This document shows, in pieces, positions 26,978 through 35,424 of a DNA stretch of 64,000 nucleotides. This DNA is from Cyanidium caldarium (taxonomy: Eukaryota; Rhodophyta; Bangiophyceae; Cyanidiales; Cyanidiaceae). Where the stretch lies: assembly GCA_026184775.1 (NCBI GenBank), contig JANCYW010000007.1, positions 124,001 through 188,000 on the forward strand. Direction: 5' to 3'. Under the pieces are notes generated by a model. That model ran no database searches. It saw nothing but the letters and a program-made list of their open reading frames with translations, and was not told the origin of the DNA. The translations under genes were made by a program, and so were the position numbers. How positions within the stretch are numbered: the first letter of the stretch is position 1; each line of letters starts with the position of its first letter.

Positions 26978-28024
26978 TCACCTGCGGGCATCCAACAGCA
27001 GCAAACTCAGCGCCATCACCACCAGGAACACCACCACGAACCACTGGAACGTCTGACCGCTGGGTTGTATCCGCTCCAGTTCGCGGTGGCCGCGCTGCAC
27101 GTACGTGTGTGCGCGCACCGCCTCGTCGTGCACGCTCTCCACCGTGTTGGCCTGTTTGGCGATCTCCAGGGCAAACTGTTGCAGCAGCTGCGACAGCTCC
27201 ACCATGCCCTGCTCGAGGCGCTGCGTTTGCGCGTCCCGCTCTCGCCACTCGTCCTCCAAACTCCACAATGCCGACGAGGCTTGTTCCATCTGTTGCTGCT
27301 GTTGATATGGCGGCGAGGATGCGCCAGGCGCCTCGTCCACAGGGAGGGCGTCGCTACGCGACGCCGCAGCAGCGCCGGTCGCCATCCGTTCCGGTCTCCC
27401 ATCGGGAACCGACACACCTCGTCTCAACCCAAGCGGTGCTACCGGCGCTTTCTGCATAGCTCCACCTTCCCTCACCCCACGGCGTAGGCGTCCGTCGCCC
27501 CGCCACATTCCCTCCAGACGATGTCGCTGCATCGTCGCGAAACGACGCTTCGCACGCTCAATCTGCCCGGCAATACACTCGGTCACCGCCGCCCGAAAGG
27601 CAGCCTCGTGTGCGCCGCCCTCCGCGCTTCCAGCGGCCTCCGCCAGGTGTCGTAGCGTGCCGGCGGTGTCCCGTAAACCGGCCAACAGCTCCTGCCCCGC
27701 CCGCTCCAGCTCATCCCGTTCCCGCTCGCTGTAGTCGTAGTTGCGCGCGTCCGTCAACCACTCATCTGCATCGCTCAACAACGCGCTCCACCGCCGCAGA
27801 CCCAGCCCTGCTGTCTGGGCCACCTGCAGGAAGCGAGCGCCGCCTTCGCTGCCGGATCGTCGCTCCGGCCTCGGCAGTGTCAACCACCCCCGCCGCACCC
27901 GTTTCTCACCACCAGACGCTCGATACAACGCGCACACCTTGCCAAACTCCTCCGTCCGGTCCATATCTACCGAGAGGTAGTCCTCATCGATCCCGTGCAC
28001 CCGAAGCGGTATCGGAGCGGACAC
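26978..28024 (-). CDS. Qa-SNARE, syntaxin-18/Ufe1-like
   Basis: Tail-anchored SNARE, probably the ER t-SNARE for retrograde COPI vesicles. The N-terminal part has an alpha-helical region with SDADEWLTDARNYDYSERERDELE, similar in place to the syntaxin-18 N-domain. A SNARE motif spans about 257-315; its zero-layer Gln is in LEIAKQANTVESVHDEA, making it a Q-SNARE. A single C-terminal transmembrane segment (about 326-345; WFVVVFLVVMALSLLLLDARR) follows. The middle (about 180-245) is low-complexity with a short poly-Gln. SNARE identity is firm; the syntaxin-18 subgroup is inferred from the long N-domain and the short lumenal tail. Confidence 0.8.
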   Translation of the reverse strand: MSAPIPLRVHGIDEDYLSVDMDRTEEFGKVCALYRASGGEKRVRRGWLTLPRPERRSGSEGGARFLQVAQTAGLGLRRWSALLSDADEWLTDARNYDYSERERDELERAGQELLAGLRDTAGTLRHLAEAAGSAEGGAHEAAFRAAVTECIAGQIERAKRRFATMQRHRLEGMWRGDGRLRRGVREGGAMQKAPVAPLGLRRGVSVPDGRPERMATGAAAASRSDALPVDEAPGASSPPYQQQQQMEQASSALWSLEDEWRERDAQTQRLEQGMVELSQLLQQFALEIAKQANTVESVHDEAVRAHTYVQRGHRELERIQPSGQTFQWFVVVFLVVMALSLLLLDARR

Positions 28025-28155
28025 CTCAACCGCTGCGGCACCGTTGCACTTGTCGGCGGCCGGTCAGCGTTTCCTCGGCGACGGGTCGGGGTGAAGTCGT
28101 GAGGGCATCGCGACGAGCACGACGCAGGTACGAGTGAGGTGCTGAGAAAGAGGCC

Positions 28156-29370
28156 GTGTTGGCGATGCAACACTCTGCAGCTGGGCAGTGCAAAACAGTG
28201 TCTTTCGTGCACTGTGTTATATCACGTCACACCCGCCACGCCTGTCCATCGACGGGGACCGCGGCGAGCCGGCGGGCGATGAGCGGGCGGCACGAACTGC
28301 CGGCGCCGGCGGTCGCTGGAGTGGTGCGATGGTCGCCACCGCATCGGGTGGCGAGGGCAACGCGCCGACTTTACCGCGGGCTGTACGGCTGTCTGGAGAC
28401 CGAGACCAAACGGCCGACGAGCGAGTTGCCGCTGACGAGCCGTGATGATGGCGAAAATACGGCTGCCAGCGACGGCAACGGCGTATTGCCGGAGCGCGAT
28501 GTGAGCAAGGACTGGCAGCGCACCGTGCGCAACGTGGCACTGGGACTGGCCGTAGGTGCCGTGATGGTGGTGGCGCGAGGCCCGGAACGCGGCATCGAGT
28601 ACGTGACGGCGTATCTGGTCGAGCAGAGCTTATCGGTGGACAACCTCTTCGTGTTCATCCTGTTGTTTCGTTACTTTCGCGTGCCGCGCATCGCCCAAGA
28701 AAAGGCACTCGCCTACGGCATTGTGGGCGCGGGCGTGTTCCGCGGCCTGTTTGTGTTCACCGGCGTGGCACTGATGGAGCGCTTTCGGGCGGTAACGCTC
28801 GCGTTTGGCCTGTTGTTGTTGGCGTCCGCCGGTCGTCTGCTGTACGCGAGCGTGCGTGGTGAAGACGCCGACGCCGAGCGCGCCCACGTCGATGCCGACG
28901 ATGCGCAGCGCGCCGAATCGCTCTGGGTGGTGCGCTGGTTGCAACGCGTCTGGCCAGTATCCGGCACGTACCGCGGCAGCCGCTTCTTCGCCGCCGACTC
29001 GGATGGCAAATGGACGGCCACGCCACTTTTCCTGGTGCTTTTATGTATCGAGTTCAGCGACGTGGTGTTCGCGCTGGATTCGGTCCCCGCGTGTCTGGGC
29101 ATCTCCCGCGATCCGTCGGTAGTGTACATATCGAACATGATGGCGATTGTCGGGTTGCGCAGCTGGTTCTTCGTCGTCGAGGATGCGCTGAAGAACTTTC
29201 GCTTCCTGGAGCAGTCGCTCGCTGCGGTGCTGGGTTTCATCGGCGCCAAGCTGTGTGCCAGCAACTGGGGCTACGAAGTGAACACTTTTGTGTCGCTGGG
29301 CGTGGTGCTCGGCACCCTGCTCGGCGGTTATGGGCTCAGCGTGCTGCTGCCGGCCGAGCGCGACCATTAG
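28156..29370 (+). CDS. TERC: TerC-family integral membrane protein, plastid (TERC)
   Basis: Polytopic protein; the Arabidopsis homolog is needed for thylakoid membrane insertion and chloroplast biogenesis, and bacterial relatives are linked to metal export. Conserved blocks are YVTAYLVEQSLSVDNLFVF near the first helices, the acidic pair in EFSDVVFALDSVPA, and the long NMMAIVGLRSWFFVVEDAL segment. Around eight transmembrane helices can be read between about residues 130 and 400. The first ~100 residues are basic and Ser/Thr-rich, as expected for a plastid leader; the exact start is uncertain (a second ATG at 28279 is possible). Confidence 0.9.
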   Translation: MLAMQHSAAGQCKTVSFVHCVISRHTRHACPSTGTAASRRAMSGRHELPAPAVAGVVRWSPPHRVARATRRLYRGLYGCLETETKRPTSELPLTSRDDGENTAASDGNGVLPERDVSKDWQRTVRNVALGLAVGAVMVVARGPERGIEYVTAYLVEQSLSVDNLFVFILLFRYFRVPRIAQEKALAYGIVGAGVFRGLFVFTGVALMERFRAVTLAFGLLLLASAGRLLYASVRGEDADAERAHVDADDAQRAESLWVVRWLQRVWPVSGTYRGSRFFAADSDGKWTATPLFLVLLCIEFSDVVFALDSVPACLGISRDPSVVYISNMMAIVGLRSWFFVVEDALKNFRFLEQSLAAVLGFIGAKLCASNWGYEVNTFVSLGVVLGTLLGGYGLSVLLPAERDH

Positions 29371-29499
29371 GGGTGAAGAGAGAGAGGGTAGCGCGGGCGA
29401 TGGCGTCCAACGGGTGCGTGCACCGGAGGCTCTGCGGCTTGTAGGCAGGGTCGTCGGCTATCGCTCGAACGGTCCATCCATAAATATTGGCTGTCGCGC

Positions 29500-30387
29500 T
29501 CAACTGCCCGACACTGGCACCTGCTGCTCTCCCTCCGCTGCCTTCTCCGTCTGCAGTACGCCCTGCCTCCGTTGCCGCGCCGACGACTGTCGCCACGCCC
29601 AGTCGGTGCCGAAAAACCAGTCCATGTGTAAGAAAATCGAAGCGTAGTTGCCCGAGAAAGTCTTGTGGTGGTGGTCGTGCTGGCGCGCTCCGCCATAGAT
29701 GGGAACCCAGCGGTTCAGCGACCAAGGCCCGTCGTAGCCCGAGTGGCAGTCTACCGTCTGCCAACAGCGCAAGAACAGATAGCCCCAGAGGGTGAACAGG
29801 TGCGGGCCGACGATGATCGGGCCGGCCACCGTGGACAAACCCAGAAAGACCACCTCCAACGGGTGGGCAAACTCGGCGGCCGCCCCGAACGGTGCGGTGT
29901 GCTGGTGGTGTACCGAGTGCACGTGTCGATACAGCCACGGTGTGTGCAGCAATCGGTGTCCAAAGTAGAAGAACACGTCCTCCACCAGCAGGCAGAAGAA
30001 GATCTGCGTGCCAAACTCCCACACCGTCGGCAGCGGCAAGCTGTGCGTCGTGCCCAACATTTCAAACAGCGGGTGCGTCACCAGTATCAGCGGCAGCACC
30101 AGAAACAGGTGGTTCGCAGCCACATACCCTACGCAGCGCCACATCTTCATGCGGTCATGCCCGGGCAACCGCTTGGCGTGCCGGCTGCCGCTGCCGTAAC
30201 CGTAGGTGTGCTCTTGTATCTTCCACTTTCGAAAGTACGCCGACCGATCCATCAGCGCGTACGGCACATACGTCCCCCAGTAGGCCACCTCGTGGATCAG
30301 AAAGGTGAACAGGGTGTGCAGCGTGAACGGCGACACCGAGGTCGCCAGCCGCAGCCAGCCCTCCTCCAGCCAGCTGAACCCGCCCAT
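29500..30387 (-). CDS. ERG25: C4-methylsterol oxidase (ERG25/SMO)
   Basis: ER di-iron enzyme that starts removal of the C4 methyl groups in sterol synthesis. All three histidine clusters of the fatty-acid hydroxylase superfamily are present: HRLLH, HSVHHQH and HDHHH, spaced as in ERG25. Hydrophobic segments precede and separate them. Length 295 is normal. The N-terminus WLEEGWLRL resembles the plant SMO start. The C-terminus ends in a Glu/Gln/Lys-rich stretch without an obvious KKXX signal. It fits with the farnesyl diphosphate synthase further on as part of isoprenoid and sterol supply. Confidence 0.92.
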   Translation of the reverse strand: MGGFSWLEEGWLRLATSVSPFTLHTLFTFLIHEVAYWGTYVPYALMDRSAYFRKWKIQEHTYGYGSGSRHAKRLPGHDRMKMWRCVGYVAANHLFLVLPLILVTHPLFEMLGTTHSLPLPTVWEFGTQIFFCLLVEDVFFYFGHRLLHTPWLYRHVHSVHHQHTAPFGAAAEFAHPLEVVFLGLSTVAGPIIVGPHLFTLWGYLFLRCWQTVDCHSGYDGPWSLNRWVPIYGGARQHDHHHKTFSGNYASIFLHMDWFFGTDWAWRQSSARQRRQGVLQTEKAAEGEQQVPVSGS

Positions 30388-31000
30388 GACGTGTTGGAGA
30401 GGGTGGGGAAGGTGCGCTCTAGAGAGCGTGGGAGATGATATGCACGAGGCAGCCCCGAGATGCTACAGGGCGGCTCGTAGGCGACGATTACGTGGCGGGT
30501 TCGCAGCGGTGACCTCCGGCGGTGCGCTACCGCGAACGCCCTCGCAGTACCGTCTGAAAGAGGGGGAGAGGCGATGAGGGATGGAGCGAGTGTGGGAAGC
30601 GTGATGCGCTCGAGATGATCACCACCAGACCACGCGGGAGCGACGCAAGGGTGGTGGAGGGGAACAGGGAGCGATGGGGAGAATCGTCCCAGGACCGAAA
30701 AGCGGGTCCGCGCGGCATCGGACGAGCGACCACTCGATCGCGGAACGAGCGGTCGCGGCGGAGGCGCGGCGAGCGCGCGCTGCACGCAGCATTCCCGGGG
30801 GAGGAGGAAGCCGAACGTTTCGAACGCTGTGGACTCGACGAGTACCGGTTCGCCAAGAAAAGAAAGACGGCCACAATCACTCACACAAACACAGTTGCAA
30901 CGACGGTGGCCATTGCACTTGCCCTATGCGTTCCGTCTCGTATCACTCACGTCGCTCCCGGCACACTGCATCGCCCGCTGCGTATGCAACATTCTCTCCG
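30388..31000. other. Intergenic stretch without a recognised gene
   Basis: About 610 bp between the start of the sterol oxidase gene and the 3' end of the FemAB-like gene, one of the longest gaps in the window. It should contain the sterol oxidase promoter. Frames here are Arg-rich on both strands with no motif; no tRNA-like pattern was found. Confidence 0.45.
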
Positions 31001-32413
31001 TCATGCGCCCGATCCGTTCCTCGACTTGAGGTACGAACTTTCCGCCAACTCGTCCACACAACTGCTGACGTACTCGCGCTCCTGCTCCGTATACATCTTG
31101 AGCACCTGGTGCAGCCGCGGGTCACCCAGCAGGTGCACAGAGCGAGTGACTACCGCATCGAACCCACGTGCGCACTTAAATTCCCCTCCACCGGCACCCG
31201 GCTCCATGCGAGTGCCGCCGCAGGTGATGCAATGTTCCACGGCGGCGTAATAGCACACCTCAAAGTGCAGAAAGCGCATATTCTCGCCCGCGGTGCCCGG
31301 CAGCGCACCCCAATAGCGTCCGAAGAAGCGGCCGGCCTTGAAAAAGTTCACCGTGCCGGCGATCACCTCGCCGCGCGCATCCCGCGCCACCACAAAGCAC
31401 AGGTGGCGCTGGAACGCCGGCGGGGCGCGGTCGCGCAACCACTGGAAGAACTGCCGGTTCAGGTACTGTCTTCCGAACCAGAACTTGTCCACCGTGCTCT
31501 TGTAGATGTCAAACATGGTATCGTACAGCGGCGCCGCCGCCTCATCGCCGCGCACCACCTCGATCTGTACATCCTGCTCCTCACGCACCGCCCGTCGCTC
31601 GCGCCGGATCTGTATGCGTTTCTTGGACGGGAACGCCGCCAGAAACTCGTCAAAGGTGCGAAAGCGACGGCCGTCGTTCTGAAAGTGATACTGTACACCG
31701 CGTCGCTCGAAGAATGCCGCGTGCCGCGTAAACGCGTCCACTTCGTCGGCCTCCAAAAAGTTGACGTGCACCGAGCTGAGACCGCGGCCAGGCGTGCGCA
31801 CCAGTCGCTCCAGGTGTCGCGCCACCTGCCCCAGAATCGCCTCGCGGGCAGCCGCATCGGCGTGGCCAGTGAGTATGCGCCGACCGGCGACCGGGGTGAA
31901 AGGCACGCCGCACAGCAACTTGGGATAGTAGTGCACACCCGCCCGCTCGGCGACCTCGGCCCAGTCGTGGTCGAACACGAATTCACCCAGTGAGTGCATC
32001 TTGATGTAGCACGGCACCGCAGCCACCAGTTCGCCGCGCGCCTCCGCTCGCCGCACCATCAGATGATGCGGAAGCCAGCCGCGCGAGGCCACCGCGCAGC
32101 CAGTATCCTCCAGACAGCGCAGGAAATCGTACTCCACAAACGGCGGATCCTCCTCGCGCACCAACGCGTTCCACGTCTCGCGGCTCACATCGCTGACCGC
32201 ACCCAGGTGCTCCATGTGCAAGGATTCTCCAACGCCTATCGCCTTGGACCAGTTCGGGTCTTTGGCGCGGGAGTCCTCGGCCATCAGCCGCCACGACGTC
32301 CACCGTCGCACTCCGGGTTGCGCCCACCGCGCTCGCGAGCACACCGCCAGCTGTCCATGCTTCCGACTGCCTACAGGACACCGAATGGTGGCCGCCACGA
32401 ACGCGCCCTCCAT
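31001..32413 (-). CDS. FemAB/GNAT-like acyltransferase family protein (COG3146, PF04339), plastid-type leader
   Basis: Homolog of the bacterial 'peptidoglycan biosynthesis/recognition' family whose biochemical role is not established. Matches include HLMVRR, a YIKMHSLGEFVFDHDWAEVAERAG block, YYPKLLCGVPFTPVAGRRIL, VHVNFLEADE, FLAAFPSKKRIQIRRERR, FKAGRFFGRYWG and FEVCYYAAVEHCI; these are the family's conserved stretches in order. The first 50 residues are basic and start MEGAFVAA, with an early Phe, suggesting plastid import. Length 470 fits a ~400-residue core plus leader. The family is widespread in bacteria and algae/plants, so an endosymbiont origin is plausible. Confidence 0.8.
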   Translation of the reverse strand: MEGAFVAATIRCPVGSRKHGQLAVCSRARWAQPGVRRWTSWRLMAEDSRAKDPNWSKAIGVGESLHMEHLGAVSDVSRETWNALVREEDPPFVEYDFLRCLEDTGCAVASRGWLPHHLMVRRAEARGELVAAVPCYIKMHSLGEFVFDHDWAEVAERAGVHYYPKLLCGVPFTPVAGRRILTGHADAAAREAILGQVARHLERLVRTPGRGLSSVHVNFLEADEVDAFTRHAAFFERRGVQYHFQNDGRRFRTFDEFLAAFPSKKRIQIRRERRAVREEQDVQIEVVRGDEAAAPLYDTMFDIYKSTVDKFWFGRQYLNRQFFQWLRDRAPPAFQRHLCFVVARDARGEVIAGTVNFFKAGRFFGRYWGALPGTAGENMRFLHFEVCYYAAVEHCITCGGTRMEPGAGGGEFKCARGFDAVVTRSVHLLGDPRLHQVLKMYTEQEREYVSSCVDELAESSYLKSRNGSGA

Positions 32414-32666
32414 GACCTGCCCTGAATGTCCCCCCTCCCCTGGGATTTCGAACCCCCGCCGCAGCGTTCTCCTCCGCTCCGACCGCCTCCCCGCAGCACG
32501 CGAGGCCGCTCACGCGCGCGTGAACGTTTCCGCCACCCGACGCGAGCGCCACGGCATCCGGGTGTTTTCGCTTCGGACGACCCGTCTCCGGAGCGTGCCG
32601 TGTGGATCGTGTTGGAATCAACAACCGGGACACGTTTATCCGAGAGAATCGCACCACCTCCTCTTC

Positions 32667-35333
32667 ATGGCCACATTTGCGTCTTCTTCTTCTTCCAAGA
32701 AATCGACCGCTTTCCATCTCTTCGGGGTGCAGCCGCACTCGTCGGTCTCGCTGCGGGGGGCTTCGCGGACGTCCGACTCGGCCGAGGTGCTGCTGCAGCA
32801 GGCGCGACAGGCACGGCAGCAGCGGGCGGCGCAGCGCGCGCGCGAGCTGGCAGCGTTGCGGGTGCAGGTGTGCTGGCGGGCGGTGACCGACTTGCGGCAG
32901 TTTCGGCGGCAGTGCGTGGCGTGGGTGGCGCGGGCGTTGGCGGCGCGGGGCACCGCCCGACGGCGGTGGACAGCCGAGCAGGCCGCGCGGCTGGTGCGGG
33001 CCCTGGCGTACGTGGTGGCAACGGAGGGCGTGCCAGGGGAGGATGAGCGGTCGTTGTGGGCGGCGTTGTGGTCTTACCGGGAGGTGAAGGCGGAGCAGTG
33101 GGGACGGTTCGCCGATGGCACTGCGTCGCGCATCCTGCTGGCCGCCATCAAGCTCGGTGACTTTGGTCTATTGCAGGGCGCCTGGCCAAGCGGTCGGGTG
33201 CTGGCATTGGCGAGCGCGTCGGCGTATCCGCTGCTGGCGTGTCGACCGGAGTGGTTTGCATCGGTGGCGTGTCGGCTGTTGCGGGAGTGTGGCGCCTCGG
33301 CGGAATTCGCGCAGCACCTGCTGACGGTCGAGGGTGTGTCGGCGTCGCTGGCGCCCGCTGAAGCCGCGGCTATGGCGCCGCTACTGCTGCACAGTGCGCT
33401 GCTGTATTTGGAAAAGCCGCAGGAGTGCTCGACGGCTGCCACGCGACGCCTCCTGTCCAATGTGCTGGCGCTGCCGGTGGCGCCCGGCTACGTGCTGGCG
33501 GCGGAGGCGGCCACTGCCGTGGTCGGGCCCGACGCGCAACTGGGCCACCGCCTCGGCAACGACGCGCCGTATGTACGGGAGCTGGCGCTGGCAGCGCTGC
33601 GCAACACCGATCCCGACGCCCACGAGCTGGCCGCGCTGGTGGCGCTGCTGCAACGACACGAGGGCGCCGAGCCGTTCGTAGTGCGCACGCTGGCATTGTG
33701 GCGCGGCGCGCCGGTGCTGCCGGCCTTGTGGCAACTGGTGTCGTCGTGGCCGGCGTGTCCGGTGGGCGTGTCGCGAGTATTCGCCAGGATGTATTTGTTG
33801 GCGTTGCGCATCATGGACGACGACGATTTCTATGCGCCGCCGCAGACGGAGCTGGCTGTGGCCGTCAGCGCCCACTTCAAGCAGCGGGTGTTTCGAGCGC
33901 TGTTTCCGCGGACGCTCGCCACCTCACACGCGCATCGCATGGATCCGGCGTTTGCGGACGCGCCCAACCTGGACGCCGTCAGCGAGCTGTTGCGGGTGCT
34001 GCATGCGCGCGACGCCCGGCGCCCGTTCACCACCGATCCGGCCACGTTCTGGCCGGTGCCGCTGCCGACTACCGCGTTGGAGGCGTTTGTGGCCGAAGCA
34101 GTGCGCGCTGGCGGTGACGTGCCGTTGCTGCGCGCCGCGCCCTTCACGGTGCCGTTCGTGGCGCGCGTGCGCATCTTCCACGGCCTCATCGCCCAGGAGA
34201 AGGAGCAAGTGGGCGGCGGTCTGTCGTTCTTCGGCATGAACGGCATCTGGATCACCATCCGGCGGGAGTTTATCGTCGAGGACGCCCTGGCCGAACTCAA
34301 CGTGCTGGGTGCGCGGCTGCGCGAGAACGTGCGCGTCCGGTTTGTGGATGGGCACGGCATCGAGGAGGTGGGCATCGACGGCGGCGGCGTGTTCAAGGAG
34401 TTTATGCACGAGCTGGTGCAGATGGCGTTCTCGCCGTCGCACTACGGTCTGTTCAAGGCGAACGAGAACGGCGAGCTGTTCCCGAACCCGTCGACGGCGC
34501 TCATCGCCCCGGCGCAGCATCTGGAACACTTCACGTTCCTGGGGCGGGTGCTGGGCAAGGCGCTGTACGACTCGGTGCTGGTCGACCTGCCGTTCGCCTC
34601 GTTCTTCGCGCGCAAGCTGCTCGGCCACGGCAACGACCTGAACGATATGCGGTCGCTGGATCCGACGCTATACCGCAATTTGAAGTACCTGCAGCACGCG
34701 GATGCGCCGACGATGGCCGGCCTCGGCCTCACCTTCACCGTGGTGGACAACGAGTTCGACGAGGCGGTGGAGCACGAGCTGGTGCCCGGCGGCAGCGCTC
34801 GACCGGTCACCGAGCGCAACCGCCTCGAGTACATGTTGCGGCTGGCCGACCATCGGCTGAACCGTCAGATTCAGGCGCAGACGCAGGCGTTCCTGGCCGG
34901 CCTGCACGATGTCATCCAGCCGCAGTGGATACGGCTGTTCAACGAGCGCGAACTGCGCGAGCTCATCTCCGGCGACACTTCTGGCAGGATCGATGTGGAC
35001 GACCTGCGGCAGCACGTCAACTACTCGGGCGGCTACACCGAGTCGTCCGCGGCGGTGCTGCATTTCTGGGCGGTGCTGCACGACGAGTTCAGCGACGAGG
35101 AGCGCGCCGCCCTGCTGCAGTTTGTGACCAGCTCGTCGCGCGCGCCGCTGCTGGGATTCCGGTACCTGAATCCGCCGTTGTGCATCCATCAGGCGGGCGA
35201 GGATCTGGAGCGCCTGCCCACCGCCTCCACGTGCATGAACCTGCTGAAGCTGCCGCCGTACCCCGACCGCCGGACCATGCGCGACAAACTGCGCTACGCC
35301 ATCCGACAGAACACCGGTTTCGGACTGTCGTGA
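32667..35333 (+). CDS. UBE3C: HECT-type E3 ubiquitin ligase, UBE3C/UPL6-7 type
   Basis: Transfers ubiquitin through a thioester on its own cysteine; UBE3C homologs work with the proteasome on stalled substrates. The start gives an N-terminus with an IQ-like helix (about 45-80) that is characteristic of UBE3C. A helical, repeat-like middle follows. The HECT domain fills about residues 520-888: VRFVDGHGIEEVGIDGGGVFKEF, LFPNPSTA, FLGRVLGKALYDSVLVDLPFASFF, ELRELISG and the C-lobe TASTCMNLLKLP, with catalytic Cys856. The protein ends TGFGLS as in the family. The distance to the divergent FemAB-like gene is 253 bp. An in-frame ATG at 32214 lies inside that neighbour and is unlikely. Confidence 0.93.
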   Translation: MATFASSSSSKKSTAFHLFGVQPHSSVSLRGASRTSDSAEVLLQQARQARQQRAAQRARELAALRVQVCWRAVTDLRQFRRQCVAWVARALAARGTARRRWTAEQAARLVRALAYVVATEGVPGEDERSLWAALWSYREVKAEQWGRFADGTASRILLAAIKLGDFGLLQGAWPSGRVLALASASAYPLLACRPEWFASVACRLLRECGASAEFAQHLLTVEGVSASLAPAEAAAMAPLLLHSALLYLEKPQECSTAATRRLLSNVLALPVAPGYVLAAEAATAVVGPDAQLGHRLGNDAPYVRELALAALRNTDPDAHELAALVALLQRHEGAEPFVVRTLALWRGAPVLPALWQLVSSWPACPVGVSRVFARMYLLALRIMDDDDFYAPPQTELAVAVSAHFKQRVFRALFPRTLATSHAHRMDPAFADAPNLDAVSELLRVLHARDARRPFTTDPATFWPVPLPTTALEAFVAEAVRAGGDVPLLRAAPFTVPFVARVRIFHGLIAQEKEQVGGGLSFFGMNGIWITIRREFIVEDALAELNVLGARLRENVRVRFVDGHGIEEVGIDGGGVFKEFMHELVQMAFSPSHYGLFKANENGELFPNPSTALIAPAQHLEHFTFLGRVLGKALYDSVLVDLPFASFFARKLLGHGNDLNDMRSLDPTLYRNLKYLQHADAPTMAGLGLTFTVVDNEFDEAVEHELVPGGSARPVTERNRLEYMLRLADHRLNRQIQAQTQAFLAGLHDVIQPQWIRLFNERELRELISGDTSGRIDVDDLRQHVNYSGGYTESSAAVLHFWAVLHDEFSDEERAALLQFVTSSSRAPLLGFRYLNPPLCIHQAGEDLERLPTASTCMNLLKLPPYPDRRTMRDKLRYAIRQNTGFGLS

Positions 35334-35424
35334 GCGGGCGCGCCATGCGATGCCGAACGCGCTCTTGTGTTCGTCGTGCGTAAGGAGCGGTCAGTTTTAG
35401 GGTGGGCGCCGATGCCCTTTTCCC

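Noticed and set aside
30674-31993. Plus-strand frame across the gap and the FemAB-like gene
   Set aside because: Most of it is antisense to a recognised family protein, and the part in the gap is Arg-rich and featureless.
32441-32457. T-arm-like GGGGGTTCGAAATCCC on the minus strand between the FemAB-like and HECT genes
   Set aside because: The loop has one base too many and no acceptor 5' half or anticodon arm was found within about 100 nt upstream.
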